Of a stretch of DNA of 64,000 nt, positions 8,762 through 19,582 are shown in pieces; within the stretch, counting starts at the first letter, position 1, and the number at the start of each line of letters is the position of its first letter. The stretch lies in the NCBI GenBank assembly GCA_001972305.1, contig BDDD01001494.1:27794-91793 (forward strand), in the 5' to 3' direction. The notes under the pieces were generated by a model that worked only from the letters and a program-made list of their open reading frames with translations, was not told the DNA's origin and did no database searches. The translations under genes were made by a program, and so were the position numbers. This stretch comes from Cephalotus follicularis. Its lineage: Eukaryota; Streptophyta; Magnoliopsida; Oxalidales; Cephalotaceae.

Positions 8762-11080
8762 TGTAATGTCCCAGAATTTCATAAATAATTATTGTGTTAT
8801 TGGTGCAGCGTATGGCTGTGATAAAGCTAATAGAGGCCCGGAGCAATAAAAGGCATTACGCATCGGAGCCTGAAATTATAAGCCCAAACGGCTAATAAAG
8901 CCAATTTTTAATGCGCAAAAGTAAGGCCCAATGTTCGCATTATTATTATGATTATTTTAGTGGTGGATGGATTAATTTATATTGCAAACCGTGGAGTAAA
9001 CGGGACCCAAGCCTTAATGTTTTGTTGGTAAATACCAGTAAAGAAAGGGGGAGAACCAAATAATGACAGAAGAAAGAAGGAGACACGGCCGCCTTAAGAG
9101 ACAAGTTGAGAGAGGGAGCACGAGAGAGAGAAAAGGAGAGCTGTGGCGCCAGAGACGACGCCGGGGCTAGCCACCGAACCAGAAGAGGACGACAAGCAGC
9201 CCAGGACCTCGACCTGATGGTAACTCCTTCTTCCTCTTCTCTTTTCCTTCTTTTTTTTCTCTTCTCTCTCCCCGACTCTGTGTGCTTCGGTCGTGTGATT
9301 TTTCCACCGTTAGCATCGCGGATGGAGCGGGTGTTCGTCTAGGAGGCCAGCTTTGCCCGTTTTGACTATTGTTGAGGCATTTCTAGGTCAGAGTCGGTCG
9401 ACTAAGTCAACTCAACCGTTTTGACTCGCTGCCACATGGGACCGTGTGATTTGCGTTGAGTCTCGGCGATTCTTGGACAGTGGTGTGTAGAACTGATGGG
9501 TGTGTGGCGTTTATGGGAGGTGGCCGGAGCTGTTGAAGTCTGGCGAGTCAACTCAGTGAGGTTAACTCACTACCGCCTGTGAGGCAGAGTTCGGTGTCGA
9601 GTCACAGCGAGACTTGACCGGTTTTGAGTAGATCGTTCAATGTGGAACCTGTTTATGAGTGTTGCATAAGTTGGGTGAGTCTGTCGGAATCTGGCTAGTA
9701 CTCCGATAACTCCAGTGTTGGTTTCTGTGTGTTAAGAATAGTGGAAATGCTGGTAATTTGGTTTGGCAGTGAAGGGAAGTGATAACCGACAATTGGCAGC
9801 AATTTGGAAATGTTCGGCAATTGAACCTGCAGCTCGACTGTACTGTTGCTACTGCTTTAACTGGTAGGGACTATATACTTGTATTTTTGAGTTCAAAAAT
9901 AGTGGATGTTCATGTGGTGAAATGCATGCTTTTGTGGATTGTTAATTGTACGATTGAATGCTATGGTTACCATGAATTGTTAACCTTCCATGCACGATGT
10001 ATTCAGAGTGAAAATGGATTGATTTGCATGTGTGATGTGCATGATTTCTATTGGGTTGCGACACTGGTGCATTGAGATATTGTTCTCGTTCGATAGACGT
10101 CGATGCCTAGAAGGATAAATGTCGATGGCATAGACTTGATGTTCAGGGAAGAAGACGCTTTAAGCGTCGACACCATGAGGTGACATTGATGCCTAGAGAT
10201 AAGACACTGGCGCTTAAGGTTCCTACCTTATAACGTCGATGCCAAACGAGGTAGACGTTGATGCCTAAGGTTCTTGCTTTGGAGCATTGACCCAAATGAA
10301 CGAAGCACTGACGCTTGAGAGACTGCTATACACGTTAATGCCTGACGCCCAGGAGGATTACCATGTGCGTCGACGCGTAAGTTACACGTTGACGCCTAAT
10401 AGGACTGGTATACGCGTTGACGCCCAGAGGGAACACATTGACGCCAAAAGAGTCTGTTTTGCATTTGAGCATATGTTTGCCTGCATAATTGATATGGAAT
10501 GAGATGTGATTGATTTCTAAAGTGTTTTATCAGTTTAGAAGTGCATACATTATTTTATAGCAAATCATTATTTTGCACGAAAATGTATGTTTTGACAAAT
10601 GTATATTTTCGAAGGATTGAACGTAGTTTCAAAGACTGATTACATTTTGAATAAATCTACTATTTTATGTATTTTATAACTTATAAATTCCTTGGAAATG
10701 ACTGATTTCGGATTGATTGATTGATTGTGATTGATGCCGTACTGGCCGCAGTGACGGAGTGTCGCCGATGGCTGGTGGCGGGATGTTCACCTAGGGGCCA
10801 GGAGATAGCTAGGGACTCCCAAATAAAATGTTATTAAACACAAAGTGCAAGTAACACGGGTTACCATGATTGCTGAACACTGAGTGCGGGAGACATTGGT
10901 TGGATTGATGGCCTTGCTTCATGACCCGGGAGTCGGGGGCCAGAGTAAGAGTACGACGTTGGGGCCAGGAGATGGCGATGCTCTTCGTACAGTTGATTGG
11001 ATTGATTGGTCCTTTGAGACATGATTGATGAATTGATGGTTGTAGCCACTTGGCATGGTTGCACCTATTGGCATGGATAC
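8762..11080 (+). repeat. D-type gypsy LTR, left part (split by A1)
   Basis: Starts TGTAATGTCCCAGAATTT, as does the LTR at 46464 (TGTAATGCCCTGAATTT). It continues after element A1 at 45661 and ends …GGGGTGTGACA at 46168, giving about 2.8 kb once A1 is removed. Landmarks are a GGGACCCAAGC block (9002), a GA-rich leader (9105-9145), a GATGGTAACTCC donor-like site (9217), a palindrome cluster (10095-10445), and an AT-rich part before the A1 insertion. The last five bases, GATAC (11076-11080), are the A1 target site. Small ORFs here have no domain. Confidence 0.75.
10095..10445 (+). repeat. Phased palindrome cluster, D-type LTR
   Basis: Long cluster of ACGTCGATGCC, GCGTCGACAC, CGTTGACGCC and related variants. 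Many spacings are 19-22 bp (for example 10099 and 10121; 10369 and 10388; 10416 and 10437), with one of 28. It lies about 1.3-1.7 kb from the LTR start. Confidence 0.7.
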
Positions 11081-11454
11081 TGTCACGCCCCGGTTTCAGG
11101 TAGACACACATAAGTGCGGTAAAGACAATTAACATATAAGATTCAACTTATGCAATTACCATAAAATTTAAACTTTTCAAATAAGATATTAGTAGCGAAA
11201 GCATTAAAACTCATAAGCTGAAAACACGTAACGTGCATCCCATACTGCACTCAACCCAATACATGTCTATCATAGTTAAAATCCCACAAAACGGAGCGTG
11301 ATCATAGTGCATTAACCCAAAAGTAAAGTACACCAGATAACCATCAGTACTCGTTAAAACAAACCAGCTTATTACAACCCGGGAGAACATGAAGCGAACA
11401 ACAACTAAAATAAGGCTTGTTCTTCGTCCATGCTAGTCCAACACCGGTGCACTG

Positions 11455-11505
11455 CATAAATCTGTAAAGTAGAGGGTTAGCCTTTATCCTCACTCGGCTA
11501 AGTCA
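11455..11505 (-). promoter_or_regulatory. Conserved acceptor-like block in A LTR
   Basis: On the minus strand it reads GACTTAGCCGAGTGAGGATA, then AAGGCTAACCCTCTACTTTACAG within the block, then ATTTATGCAG. The same order (CTTAGCC, GTGAGGA, GGCTAACCC, pyrimidine-rich, AG|ATT) occurs in C (28430-28470) and D (45775-45815). It resembles a 3' splice site. In the A1 5' LTR copy the AG is mutated. Confidence 0.4.
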
Positions 11506-12298
11506 TAAGAGTAAGTCAGGATCAACATTACATGCATGCTATGTGATGTATGCATAGATGATGCAGTACAGTAAAAATAACAGTTTACATATATGTGAAA
11601 AAATATATAAGTAACGGTACGGTAAAATAGCAGTTGAGGTATATATATGAAAATATATATGCATCAACAGTACAGTAGTAACCCGGCCAGGGTTCGCCAA
11701 CACCTGGCCCCACGTTACACTCCCACTTAGGTCCCTTCTCCAGGCAACCAAGCAAGACAACAGTACAGTACAGTGAGTTACCCAGCCAACTCCTGGCTCG
11801 TAGGTCAACCCTACCACTAGCCAACGCTGGCAGCCTCCGCCATGCAACTAGTGGCTCAAGCACAAACACAAAAAATTCACAGAGCAAACAGTGAAGTCAT
11901 AGTAAACAGTGCAGTAACTACAGTAAACATCATTAGATCAACAACAGGTGGTTCATTTCAAACCATTTTCAAAAGTCATAAACATTTGAAATATGTATTT
12001 CCAATAGATATAAAATACTCTAAACTGTTTTAGTAGTGGAAATTACTTTCCCAGTATGTTTCAAAATATAACAATAGTCATTTTATATTTTCCTACTCAA
12101 ACATAGTAGTTTTCAAAATCATCCGTGCATTTCTAAATTAATATAACGATTTAGAAATCATTGCATTTCATAAGCGGTTATCATACCGGTAGTAAACAGT
12201 ACATATGCAATGCATACAAATGCTCTAATACATCCTAATCGGAATCGGGATCATCTCTCATCGTTTAAGCAAGAGGAGTCCAAAACAGCAGCCTGACA

Positions 12299-12565
12299 GT
12301 CGGCTGGATTCCTTACCAGTCGGCTGTTCTGGGTCGAGCAGTACAAGGTACGGCTGGTTTCTTCTACCAGTCAACTGTCAAAAAGTCAGTCGGCTGTTAT
12401 CCTTCAATAGTGGACTATATCGGTGCAGCAGTTCATAAAATCGTTCAGATAACACTTCCTGCCATTTCCTCGGCAGGATATCACAAGCACAGTCGACTGT
12501 TTCCCTTCAACATTCGGCTGTTTTGATTTAAAAGCCGGTTGTCTTCCTTCGATAGTCGACTGTTC
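12299..12565 (-). repeat. Phased palindrome cluster, A1 3' LTR
   Basis: Variants AGTCGGCTG, AGTCAACTG, AGTCGACTG; the companion cluster in the 5' LTR is at 44265-44535. The arms are CAG…CTG, unlike element A2, which uses GCG…CGC at the same LTR position. Confidence 0.75.
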
Positions 12566-13479
12566 TGGGAAGCCAGTTACATGCAACCCAAAATATTACT
12601 CAAACGAATCATTGCAAGCAACCCACATATGTTCATAAGACAGAATATCATCCAACTGTTCTCAAAAGGTTCATAGAACACAACAGTAAACATGCATTTT
12701 ATCCTGCAATTCAACACCATCATAAAACTCAACATGCATGTACACAACCTCAATTGATTCTCGACAGTAGGCATGGAAGATGGAAAATCAGTAATAATCA
12801 TGGCACAACAACTGAAATCCACAGCTCACACAACCATGCATTTAATCACAGGACATCCAGTAACTTTGAGCACAAAATACAAACATAATGTAACACCCCC
12901 GGACGGCGGGAGTCATTACAGGGTCATATCAAACATAACATTACTTATTAAATCACAAGTTTACTTTATTAACCACAAACAGCCAGAAACGTGGCAGTCT
13001 TCTCATAACATTAAAACTTAACAATTTAACATATTAAGTGGTTGCGGAAAACCCAAAACATAATTCAGTTCCAATTTTAAAAACATAAAACATAATAATC
13101 CATGTTTCTGACCACTAAACATAACATAAGGATCACTCTCCTAAGGATCCAACACATAGGGTGGTCATCACTCAATCACACTTTCCCCCGCTGCTCCTGA
13201 AACCTGCCGCATGGAAACAAAAACGCGGTTGAGCAAACCTCAGTACGGATAAGGGAAATAAAACAGTAAACGATAATTTGAAAGCAGTAAAATCTCAATA
13301 ATAACAGAAATCATAGTAATTAGAACAATTGCATAATTGTAAAATCACATTTGTACTTTCATAATTTCCATATAACTTCGGAACAATTACGCAATCATTT
13401 CATAAAATCATTTACGAATCATACTGAGTCACATACATATCACATAACATAAATTTGGCAAGGGAGGCGCTAATTCCAC

Positions 13480-13740
13480 ATGCCCACTAGAATTGAAGTG
13501 TACGGCACTACACAAGTCAATTCTCACATACACATGTCCGATCACACCTCGGACCACATATCTGAATTCAACTCAGATCACATAAACTAGAATCGATTCA
13601 TACGCCTCTATCATACATAGCGGATCCACAAACCCACCTCATGGGATTTGTTCATACACTTAGAGACGCCGTAGTCTAGTCACACCACTACGGAAGTGTC
13701 ACGTCCCCGTGCCAGGCCCACGACGTGCCTATGGATACGC
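13480..13740 (+). repeat. Array of short hairpins in B1 3' LTR
   Basis: Successive short stems with unrelated sequence: AGAATTGA/TCAATTCT enclosing GTGT/ACAC, GTCCGA/TCGGAC, ATCTGA/TCAGAT, CCGTAGT/ACTACGG and CCTATGG/CCATAGG. Several loops contain TCACA or a similar word. The same array is present in the 5' LTR (20150-20450). Confidence 0.65.
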
Positions 13741-14262
13741 CCCATAGGTGGGTACAATACTCAGTATTTATTTCAAAGGAAAATAATTGATTTATCAAAA
13801 TCAATTTAAACTTTCATAAAATATGTTTCCTCACAATATATGTAGAAAACCGCTCACAACGGTATCATAACATATCGTATCAATTCATATTATATCATTT
13901 CATATCGTATAGATAAAGTCGGGGTCATAAACCAACTTTAAATTCAAAATGTGTCAAAACCATAAAACATTAAAATTTTCATAAACGAATAAGTATATTA
14001 AAACTGTTTCAGTTTGAATGTCAGATAGCCAATGAACAGAAAATCCGTACCTTATGCGCTCACAAAGTACTTACGAATAGACATTTTAAACGGAATCCAC
14101 TTGAAGCACAACAATCTAAAAGACATTCAAAATCATACGTGTAAGAGTCTAAGACACATCAGAAGCATTAAACAGACTCTTAACAATGTTTGGAAAAGAT
14201 TCGGATCGATTCGGGGATCAAACGACTCAAAACAGTTTAAAACAGCACATTCCAGGGCAAAA

Positions 14263-14470
14263 CAGTCGACTAAAACAGGGCTCCAGTCGACTGGGGAAGC
14301 AAGACAGCCGACTATTCAAAAGGTCCAGTCGACTACTCAAATAAAAGTGCAGGCAGTCGACTGTGTTCATCCCTCCAGTCGACTACACAACCAAGGCAGT
14401 CGACTGCATTCATGTGGCAGTCGGCTATCCAACCATTCCAGCCGACTGTCCATAGAGACAGCCGACTGTT
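14263..14470 (-). repeat. Phased palindrome cluster, B1 3' LTR (type example)
   Basis: Ten cores at 14265, 14286, 14307, 14328, 14356, 14378, 14399, 14420, 14441 and 14461: spacings 21, 21, 21, 28, 22, 21, 21, 21, 20. The core is GTCGAC or GCCGAC/GTCGGC in CAG…CTG arms. The bases between are not conserved. Confidence 0.9.
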
Positions 14471-15603
14471 CTGGGCGACAGAACAGTTGGAAAATCGATG
14501 ATTTGCTACTGAAAATGGTTCAAATGGTTTCTACATTAAACTAGAGACATATGGACATAAACATATGATCACATATGACTTGCAGGTGACATAAAAACAC
14601 AGATTTGACAAGGAAACAACCTGACAGTGATTTATCTTTCAAAAGGAAGCAAGAAGACAATGCATGTATATGTCCAGATTCTGTCTCTAATCGATTATAG
14701 ATGTTATAAAAAAAGTTTGTGATACATCTATGAGTATAAAACGTGTTGACAATATCACTAACACAATGACAACATGTTTAGGCAGGAATCAATGACCCAA
14801 AGACACCAAGAGCACAAAAACTCAAAGTCTTCCATTAGAACAAGATTATCACTAGAGAAGACGAATCTACTAACCTGTAATGATTCATAGAACACAAGAA
14901 CAGTAGAAGAAATACTAGCACACACCCACAATTCGACTGTGAACAAAAACAGAGGAAGAAGAATACAAAACCAAAACATACTTAGACATACATAGCGAAC
15001 TAAGAAAATTCAATCCAAAGAAACAACTAAAGGATCGAATTTACCTCTTCTGACTTTGAAGAATGAATTACACAGCAGCTTGTTACACTCTAACAAGGCA
15101 GAATCGGCAGTGGCTTGCAAGAAAGATGAGGGCAACATATAAAATGGCAAAGGCACTCTATGAAAGGAAAAAGGAGGAGACACAATTTGACAAAAAGGGG
15201 AAGAAAGGAGGATTTTCAGGAATTTGAAATAGGAAAAGAGAGACTTAGCATGTGATATTGATGGTTGGAAGAAGGAATTACGGGAAAAAAGGAGGAAAGT
15301 AGGAGAAAATGATAAAATAGGAAAAAGGAAAAATAAAGAATTAATAATAAAAGAAATTAAGGGATTTTAAAATAAAAGATAAATAATTTGTTTTTAATAA
15401 AATAATTTTGGATTATAATAAAATAAATAAAACCCAAACCCAACATAGCATAACATACCCAAAATTTCAGACTGGTATCAGTCAGCTCAATTCACATAAA
15501 CCCAAATCATAGGGCAACCAGACTTTTAAAATTAAACAAAATTAAAAGCCCAAAAACACATAAAATCCGAAAAAATACATTTACGAACGAGCAGGGCATT
15601 ACA

Positions 15604-15625
15604 TCCACCGCCCCCTAAAAAGAAG
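15604..15625 (-). promoter_or_regulatory. B1 polypurine tract
   Basis: The minus strand reads CTTTTTAGGGGGCGGTGGA directly before the 3' LTR. This is the expected primer for plus-strand synthesis; the equivalent in B2 is at 35699-35716. Confidence 0.75.
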
Positions 15626-15658
15626 ATTTCGTCCAGAAATCATAAACACAAACATACC

Positions 15659-16597
15659 TCAAACAAACAAGTGCGGATAACGCTCCCGAATATGCTCCTC
15701 AAGCTCCCAAGTAGCTTCATGTTCGGGATGATTCCTCCACAACACTTTCACAAAAGAAACGGTCTTGCTATGTGTCACCCGTTCCTGTCGATCCAGAATA
15801 GCCTCAGCCTCCTCGTCACAATATAAATCCTCTCGAATACTGTCCAAGGGATTGTGAACCACATGCAGGGGATGATACTGATAACCCCTCAAAAAAGACA
15901 CGTGGAACACATTATGGACATGTGCTAACTGCGGAGGCAAAGCTAACCGATAAGCAACCGCGCCTATCTTCTCCAGAACTTCAAAAGGCCCGATAAACCG
16001 CGGACTCAACTTTCCTTTCAGTCCAAAACGTCGGACTCCTTTCCAAGGTGAAACTTTCAAGAACACATGTTTGCCCACCTTAAACTCCAAGTCCCTCCGA
16101 TGTCTGTCCGCATAACTCTTCTGTCGAGATTGAGCCGCCTTCAATCTCTCCCTTGCTATAGCCACTTTCTCAGTAGTGACCTGCACTAGCTCGGGTCCTT
16201 CAATAACTCGCTCTCCAACCTCATCCCAACATGTCGGAGCACGACACCTCCTCCCATATAGAGCTTCGAATGGAGCCATACCGATACTAGCATGCCAACT
16301 GTTATTGTAGGCAAACTCCACGAAGCTCAAATACTCATCCCAGCTCCCAGTCCACTCCAAAGTACAAGACCTCAACATATCTTCTAAGGTCTGGATGGTT
16401 CTCTCAGTCTGCCCATCTGTCTGTGGATGAAAAGCTGTACTGTAACTGAGCCTTGTACCCCAAGCTTTCTGGAACCCTTTCCAAAACCTCGAAGTGAAAC
16501 GAGGATCCCTATCCGAAACAATGGATACCGGAGTCCCATGCAGTCTCACTATCTCCTGCTGAAACACCTCAGCCAAACGATCAACAGAAAAGTCTTC
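15659..16597 (-). pseudogene. pol: B1 integrase core, C-terminal domain and chromodomain-like tail
   Basis: 305-aa open piece ending RYPHLFV. It contains integrase catalytic motifs: the second Asp in VSDRDPRF and the Glu in [12 protein letters not shown]. Then follow the [20 protein letters not shown] block, the [16 protein letters not shown] linker, [12 protein letters not shown], and a tail with [16 protein letters not shown] typical of Tekay-type chromodomain-like ends. It is separated from the preceding integrase piece by a premature stop at about 16598 (LAI*EDF, CGA to TGA). Confidence 0.92.
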
Positions 16598-17548
16598 TCA
16601 TATAGCTAAGAAGTGAGCCGGTTTAGTCAATCGATCCACTACTACCCAGATAGCATCATTTCTTATGAGAGTTCTTGGCAAACCCGTAATAAAGTCCATC
16701 GATATACTTTCCCATTTCCAAACCGGAACTTCCAAGGGTTGTAACAAACCACTAGCACGCTGGTGTTCAATCTTTACCTGCTGACAGATCAAACACTTCC
16801 CAACGTACTCCGCCACATCCCTTTTCATTCCATTCCACCAGAAATTCTTCTTCACGTCTCTATACATTTTCGTAGAACCCGGATGTATAGAAACTGGAGA
16901 ACGGTGTGCCTCTGACAAAACAGCGTCTCGGATAGAAGAATCTAACGAAACACACAACCGATTACCCAATCATATCACACCATGTTCATCCATACAGAAC
17001 TCTGATTGCTTACCCTTTTCAACATTCTGGACTAAGGCCCAATGCTCACCATCGTCACTCTGAGCTGTCTTAATTCGAGATACAAGAGTAGGGTCAACAT
17101 TCATCACAGCAATACAACCTTCAGAACCCCGAACATACAGATGCAAATCCATCCGCTCCATATCGGCTATCAACTGCGGCTGAGTAAGCAAAGCCGCTAC
17201 ACTCCCTGAACTCTTCCGACTAGGAGCATCAGCTACCACATTCGGTTTACCAGGATGGTACTGAATATTCAAATCATAGTCTTTCAGAAGTTCTAACCAC
17301 CTTCTCTGACGCATGTTCAACTCTTTCTGTGTAAAGATATACTTGAGACTTTTATGATCGGTAAAGACGTCACAAGTTTCTCCATACAAGTAGTGCCTCC
17401 AAATCATCAATGCAAACACTACCGCTGCCAACTCGAGATCATGTGTAGGATAGTTCACTTCATAAGGCTTCAACTGTACTCTCTGTAGTCTATGCATAAC
17501 CTCATAGACCCATCTTTCTTCTTCACAAAAAGAACGGGAGCACCCCAC
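16598..17548 (-). pseudogene. pol: B1 truncated RNase H and integrase N-terminus
   Basis: The upstream part (16970-17548) begins in RT ([10 protein letters not shown] region) and jumps to the RNase H motif [18 protein letters not shown]. The whole RT palm with its FIDD motif and the first RNase H Asp are therefore deleted; the junction shows TTCAACT microhomology. It continues through [11 protein letters not shown] and [11 protein letters not shown] stop (CGA to TGA) near 16970 precedes the integrase zinc finger (AHRSPVSIHPGS … CLICQQVK) and first catalytic Asp (SMDFITGLP). Non-functional. Confidence 0.9.
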
Positions 17549-18306
17549 GGCGAAACACTCGGCCGAATGAAACCTCGATCCAACAGCTCTTGCAACTATT
17601 CCTTCAACTCTTGCAGTTCCAACGGTGCCATTCTGTAAGGTGCCTTAGATAAAGGTGCTGCTCCGGGAATGAGTTCGATGGTAAACTCCACTTCCCGTTG
17701 CGGTGGCAAACCCGGTAACTCCTCCGGAAACACATAAGAAAATTCTCTGACCACAGGATAGTCTTCAAGGCGAGGCTCAACCTTTGAGACATCCTTCACA
17801 ACAGCTAAGAAACCTTCAGTGCCCTTAGCCACCAATTTCCTAGCCTTCAGAACTGATATAACTTTCACTTCTTTCCTCGGCTGTGAACCCTGATAAATAA
17901 ACTCAGGACTATTCACATCCCCAAATAGAACTCTCCGAGCATGGAAATCAATCGTAGCCTGATGACGATCCAACTAGTTCATTCCCAAAATCGTATCGAA
18001 GTCATACATATCGATAGGCAAAAGGTCCGCATCACGAACCCGATCATCAAAAATAAGAGGACAAGCATAAAAGCACTCAGATATCACAACAGAAGAACCC
18101 GTAGGGGTCGAAAGAACCAAAGATGGATCAAGCAACTGGGAAGACATCCCAAGATGCCGAACAAAAGACCTCGCTACAACCGAGTGGGTCGATCCAGTGT
18201 CATACAAAACATAAGCCCTACGGTTACCAACATAAATAAAGCCCGAAACAGTACATGGTGTGTTAGCTGCCTGCTGAGTCGTGATAGCAAAGACACGACC
18301 TCCCAC
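17549..18306 (-). pseudogene. pol: B1 protease and N-terminal reverse transcriptase
   Basis: The protease part (17974-18306) has the retropepsin motif LYDTGSTHSVV and MYDFDTILGMN, then a Trp-to-stop change (TGG to TAG). The second piece (17596-17973) carries the linker [28 protein letters not shown] and the RT entry [20 protein letters not shown], ending in a CAG-to-TAG stop. Both stops are repaired in the sister copy B2, so they arose by point mutation. Confidence 0.9.
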
Positions 18307-19407
18307 ATTGCGCTATCCATGATCTACATTATCCCCTTTCCTTTCCTTCGCACGAGGGTCAGGACAATCCTTCACGAAGTGCCCTTTCTGTCCACACACA
18401 AAACAGGCCCCAATAGACTTGTAGCACACTGCCACCGGATGCTGTCTACCACACACATCACATTTGGCAATCTGGTCATCCGCAGCTCCCTGAGTCTGCC
18501 TCGGGTCATTATCGGGCTGTTGCTGTCCCCGGTTATCATTTCTCTTCCCTCGCTTACCATTCCTATTCTTATTCTGTCCAGAACCTTGCCCCTGAGAATC
18601 AACTATGTTTCTCTTTCTGTCAAACTCCTGTCGAGCAGCCTAGAAATCTAACCTTTCCAGCTCAATATTCTTAGCCGCATTAGCCACTTCACATACATCA
18701 GCAAACCTGGTGTTGAGTAATTTACCCCGGAGCTGATAATGTAACTTCCATTTGAATTTTTCTGCCTGTTCCAATGCTGTCCCTATCGCAGAACCAGCAA
18801 AACCAGCAAGCCTAGTGAAACGGGTCAAGAACTCTGTCACCGACTCTCCATCCTTATGTCTGGTATTCATAAACTCTCTGGCGTAAGCCTCCTTATCAGC
18901 GGTGGGAAAGTACTGCTGATAAAAGACCTTGCAAAACTCAGACCAGGTCAAAGTCTCCGCATAGTTGCCACCCTTAGCCAAAACCACAGCTTTCCACCAT
19001 TTCTGCGCATCACCCTCAAGCTTGTACACAGCTAACTTAATCTTCTGTTCGTCACTGCAACCAAGCACATCAAAGATCTTGTCCATATTAGCAATCCAGT
19101 GCTCAGCTTCCACCGAAGTCACGGTTGAGTTGAAAGACTGCGGTCTCTGCTTCTGGAACCGCTCTAGCCCAACATAAGTGGGCGTATCAGTCCTGTCCCC
19201 AGCATCTCTTCCCAACTGGACATCAGCTGGAGCATCATTAGCAGCAACCGGCTCCCTACGGTCCTGATTCTGATTCTGCTCACTCAACATGCGTCATATC
19301 TTCTGAGGGACTGCCAGTCGTACAAGCTCCTCCATAGTAGGCTCATTTCTAGCTTCCTGAGCCTCAACGGGTGCAGTTCTTCGAGCAGCATTCTTTGTAC
19401 GTGCCAT
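18307..19407 (-). pseudogene. gag: B1 gag with two zinc knuckles
   Basis: Starts MARTKNAARRTAPVEA at 19407, as in B2. Matrix/capsid region 18640-19290 includes GLERFQKQRPQSFNS and EAEHWIANMDKIFDVLGCSDEQKIKLAVYKLEGDA. Stops at about 19292 (CGA to TGA), 18640 (CAG to TAG) and about 18312 break it. Downstream zinc knuckles read CDVCGRQHPVAVC-like and CFVCGQKGHFVKDC, and bind RNA during packaging in the family. Confidence 0.9.
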
Positions 19408-19566
19408 CTACGAAAAGGCACCCAAAACATAAAACATCACAAGGAACAAAAACAGAAAACAGAAAACATATCAGAAAATCATAACGAAGCAGCCTAACCC
19501 AATGTCTACCCAATCTCACAGGTCAAACCTAGTTAGGTCTTCTAATGAAACAAAACCTAAACCTGT

Positions 19567-19577
19567 CTCTGATACCA
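19567..19577 (-). promoter_or_regulatory. B1 primer binding site (tRNA-iMet)
   Basis: The minus strand reads TGGTATCAGAG five bases inside the 5' LTR, matching the initiator tRNA-Met 3' end used by most plant LTR elements. The remaining leader to the gag ATG (19408-19566) is non-coding. Confidence 0.85.
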
Positions 19578-19582
19578 TAATC

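Larger units (their letters stand above)
11081..12888 (-). repeat. A1 3' LTR, terminal part (left of B1)
   Basis: Pairs with 42940-44850. It carries the acceptor-like motif near 11462, a hairpin-rich block (11690-11850), and the phased palindrome cluster at 12299-12565 in AGTCGGCTG/AGTCGACTG form. Compared with the 5' LTR it lacks about 105 bp (counterpart near 43565-43670). B1 inserted after CATAA at 12884-12888. Confidence 0.9.
12889..15603 (-). repeat. B1 3' LTR
   Basis: 2,715 bp, paired with 19583-22281. It holds a hairpin array (13480-13740), the phased CAGTCGACTG cluster (14263-14470) and an AT-rich U3 part with GTAAATTC donor-like site (about 15043). It ends GGGCATTACA at 15603. Confidence 0.93.

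Noticed and set aside
14263..14470. CRISPR-like pattern of short repeats with variable spacers
   Set aside because: The repeated core is only 6-10 bp and the spacers 11-15 bp, no cas genes exist, and the clusters sit in plant retrotransposon LTRs.
14032..14544. 170-aa ORF in B1 3' LTR
   Set aside because: It translates the palindrome cluster; the 5' LTR copy (20882-21220) is shortened and frame-altered, so it is not conserved as protein.
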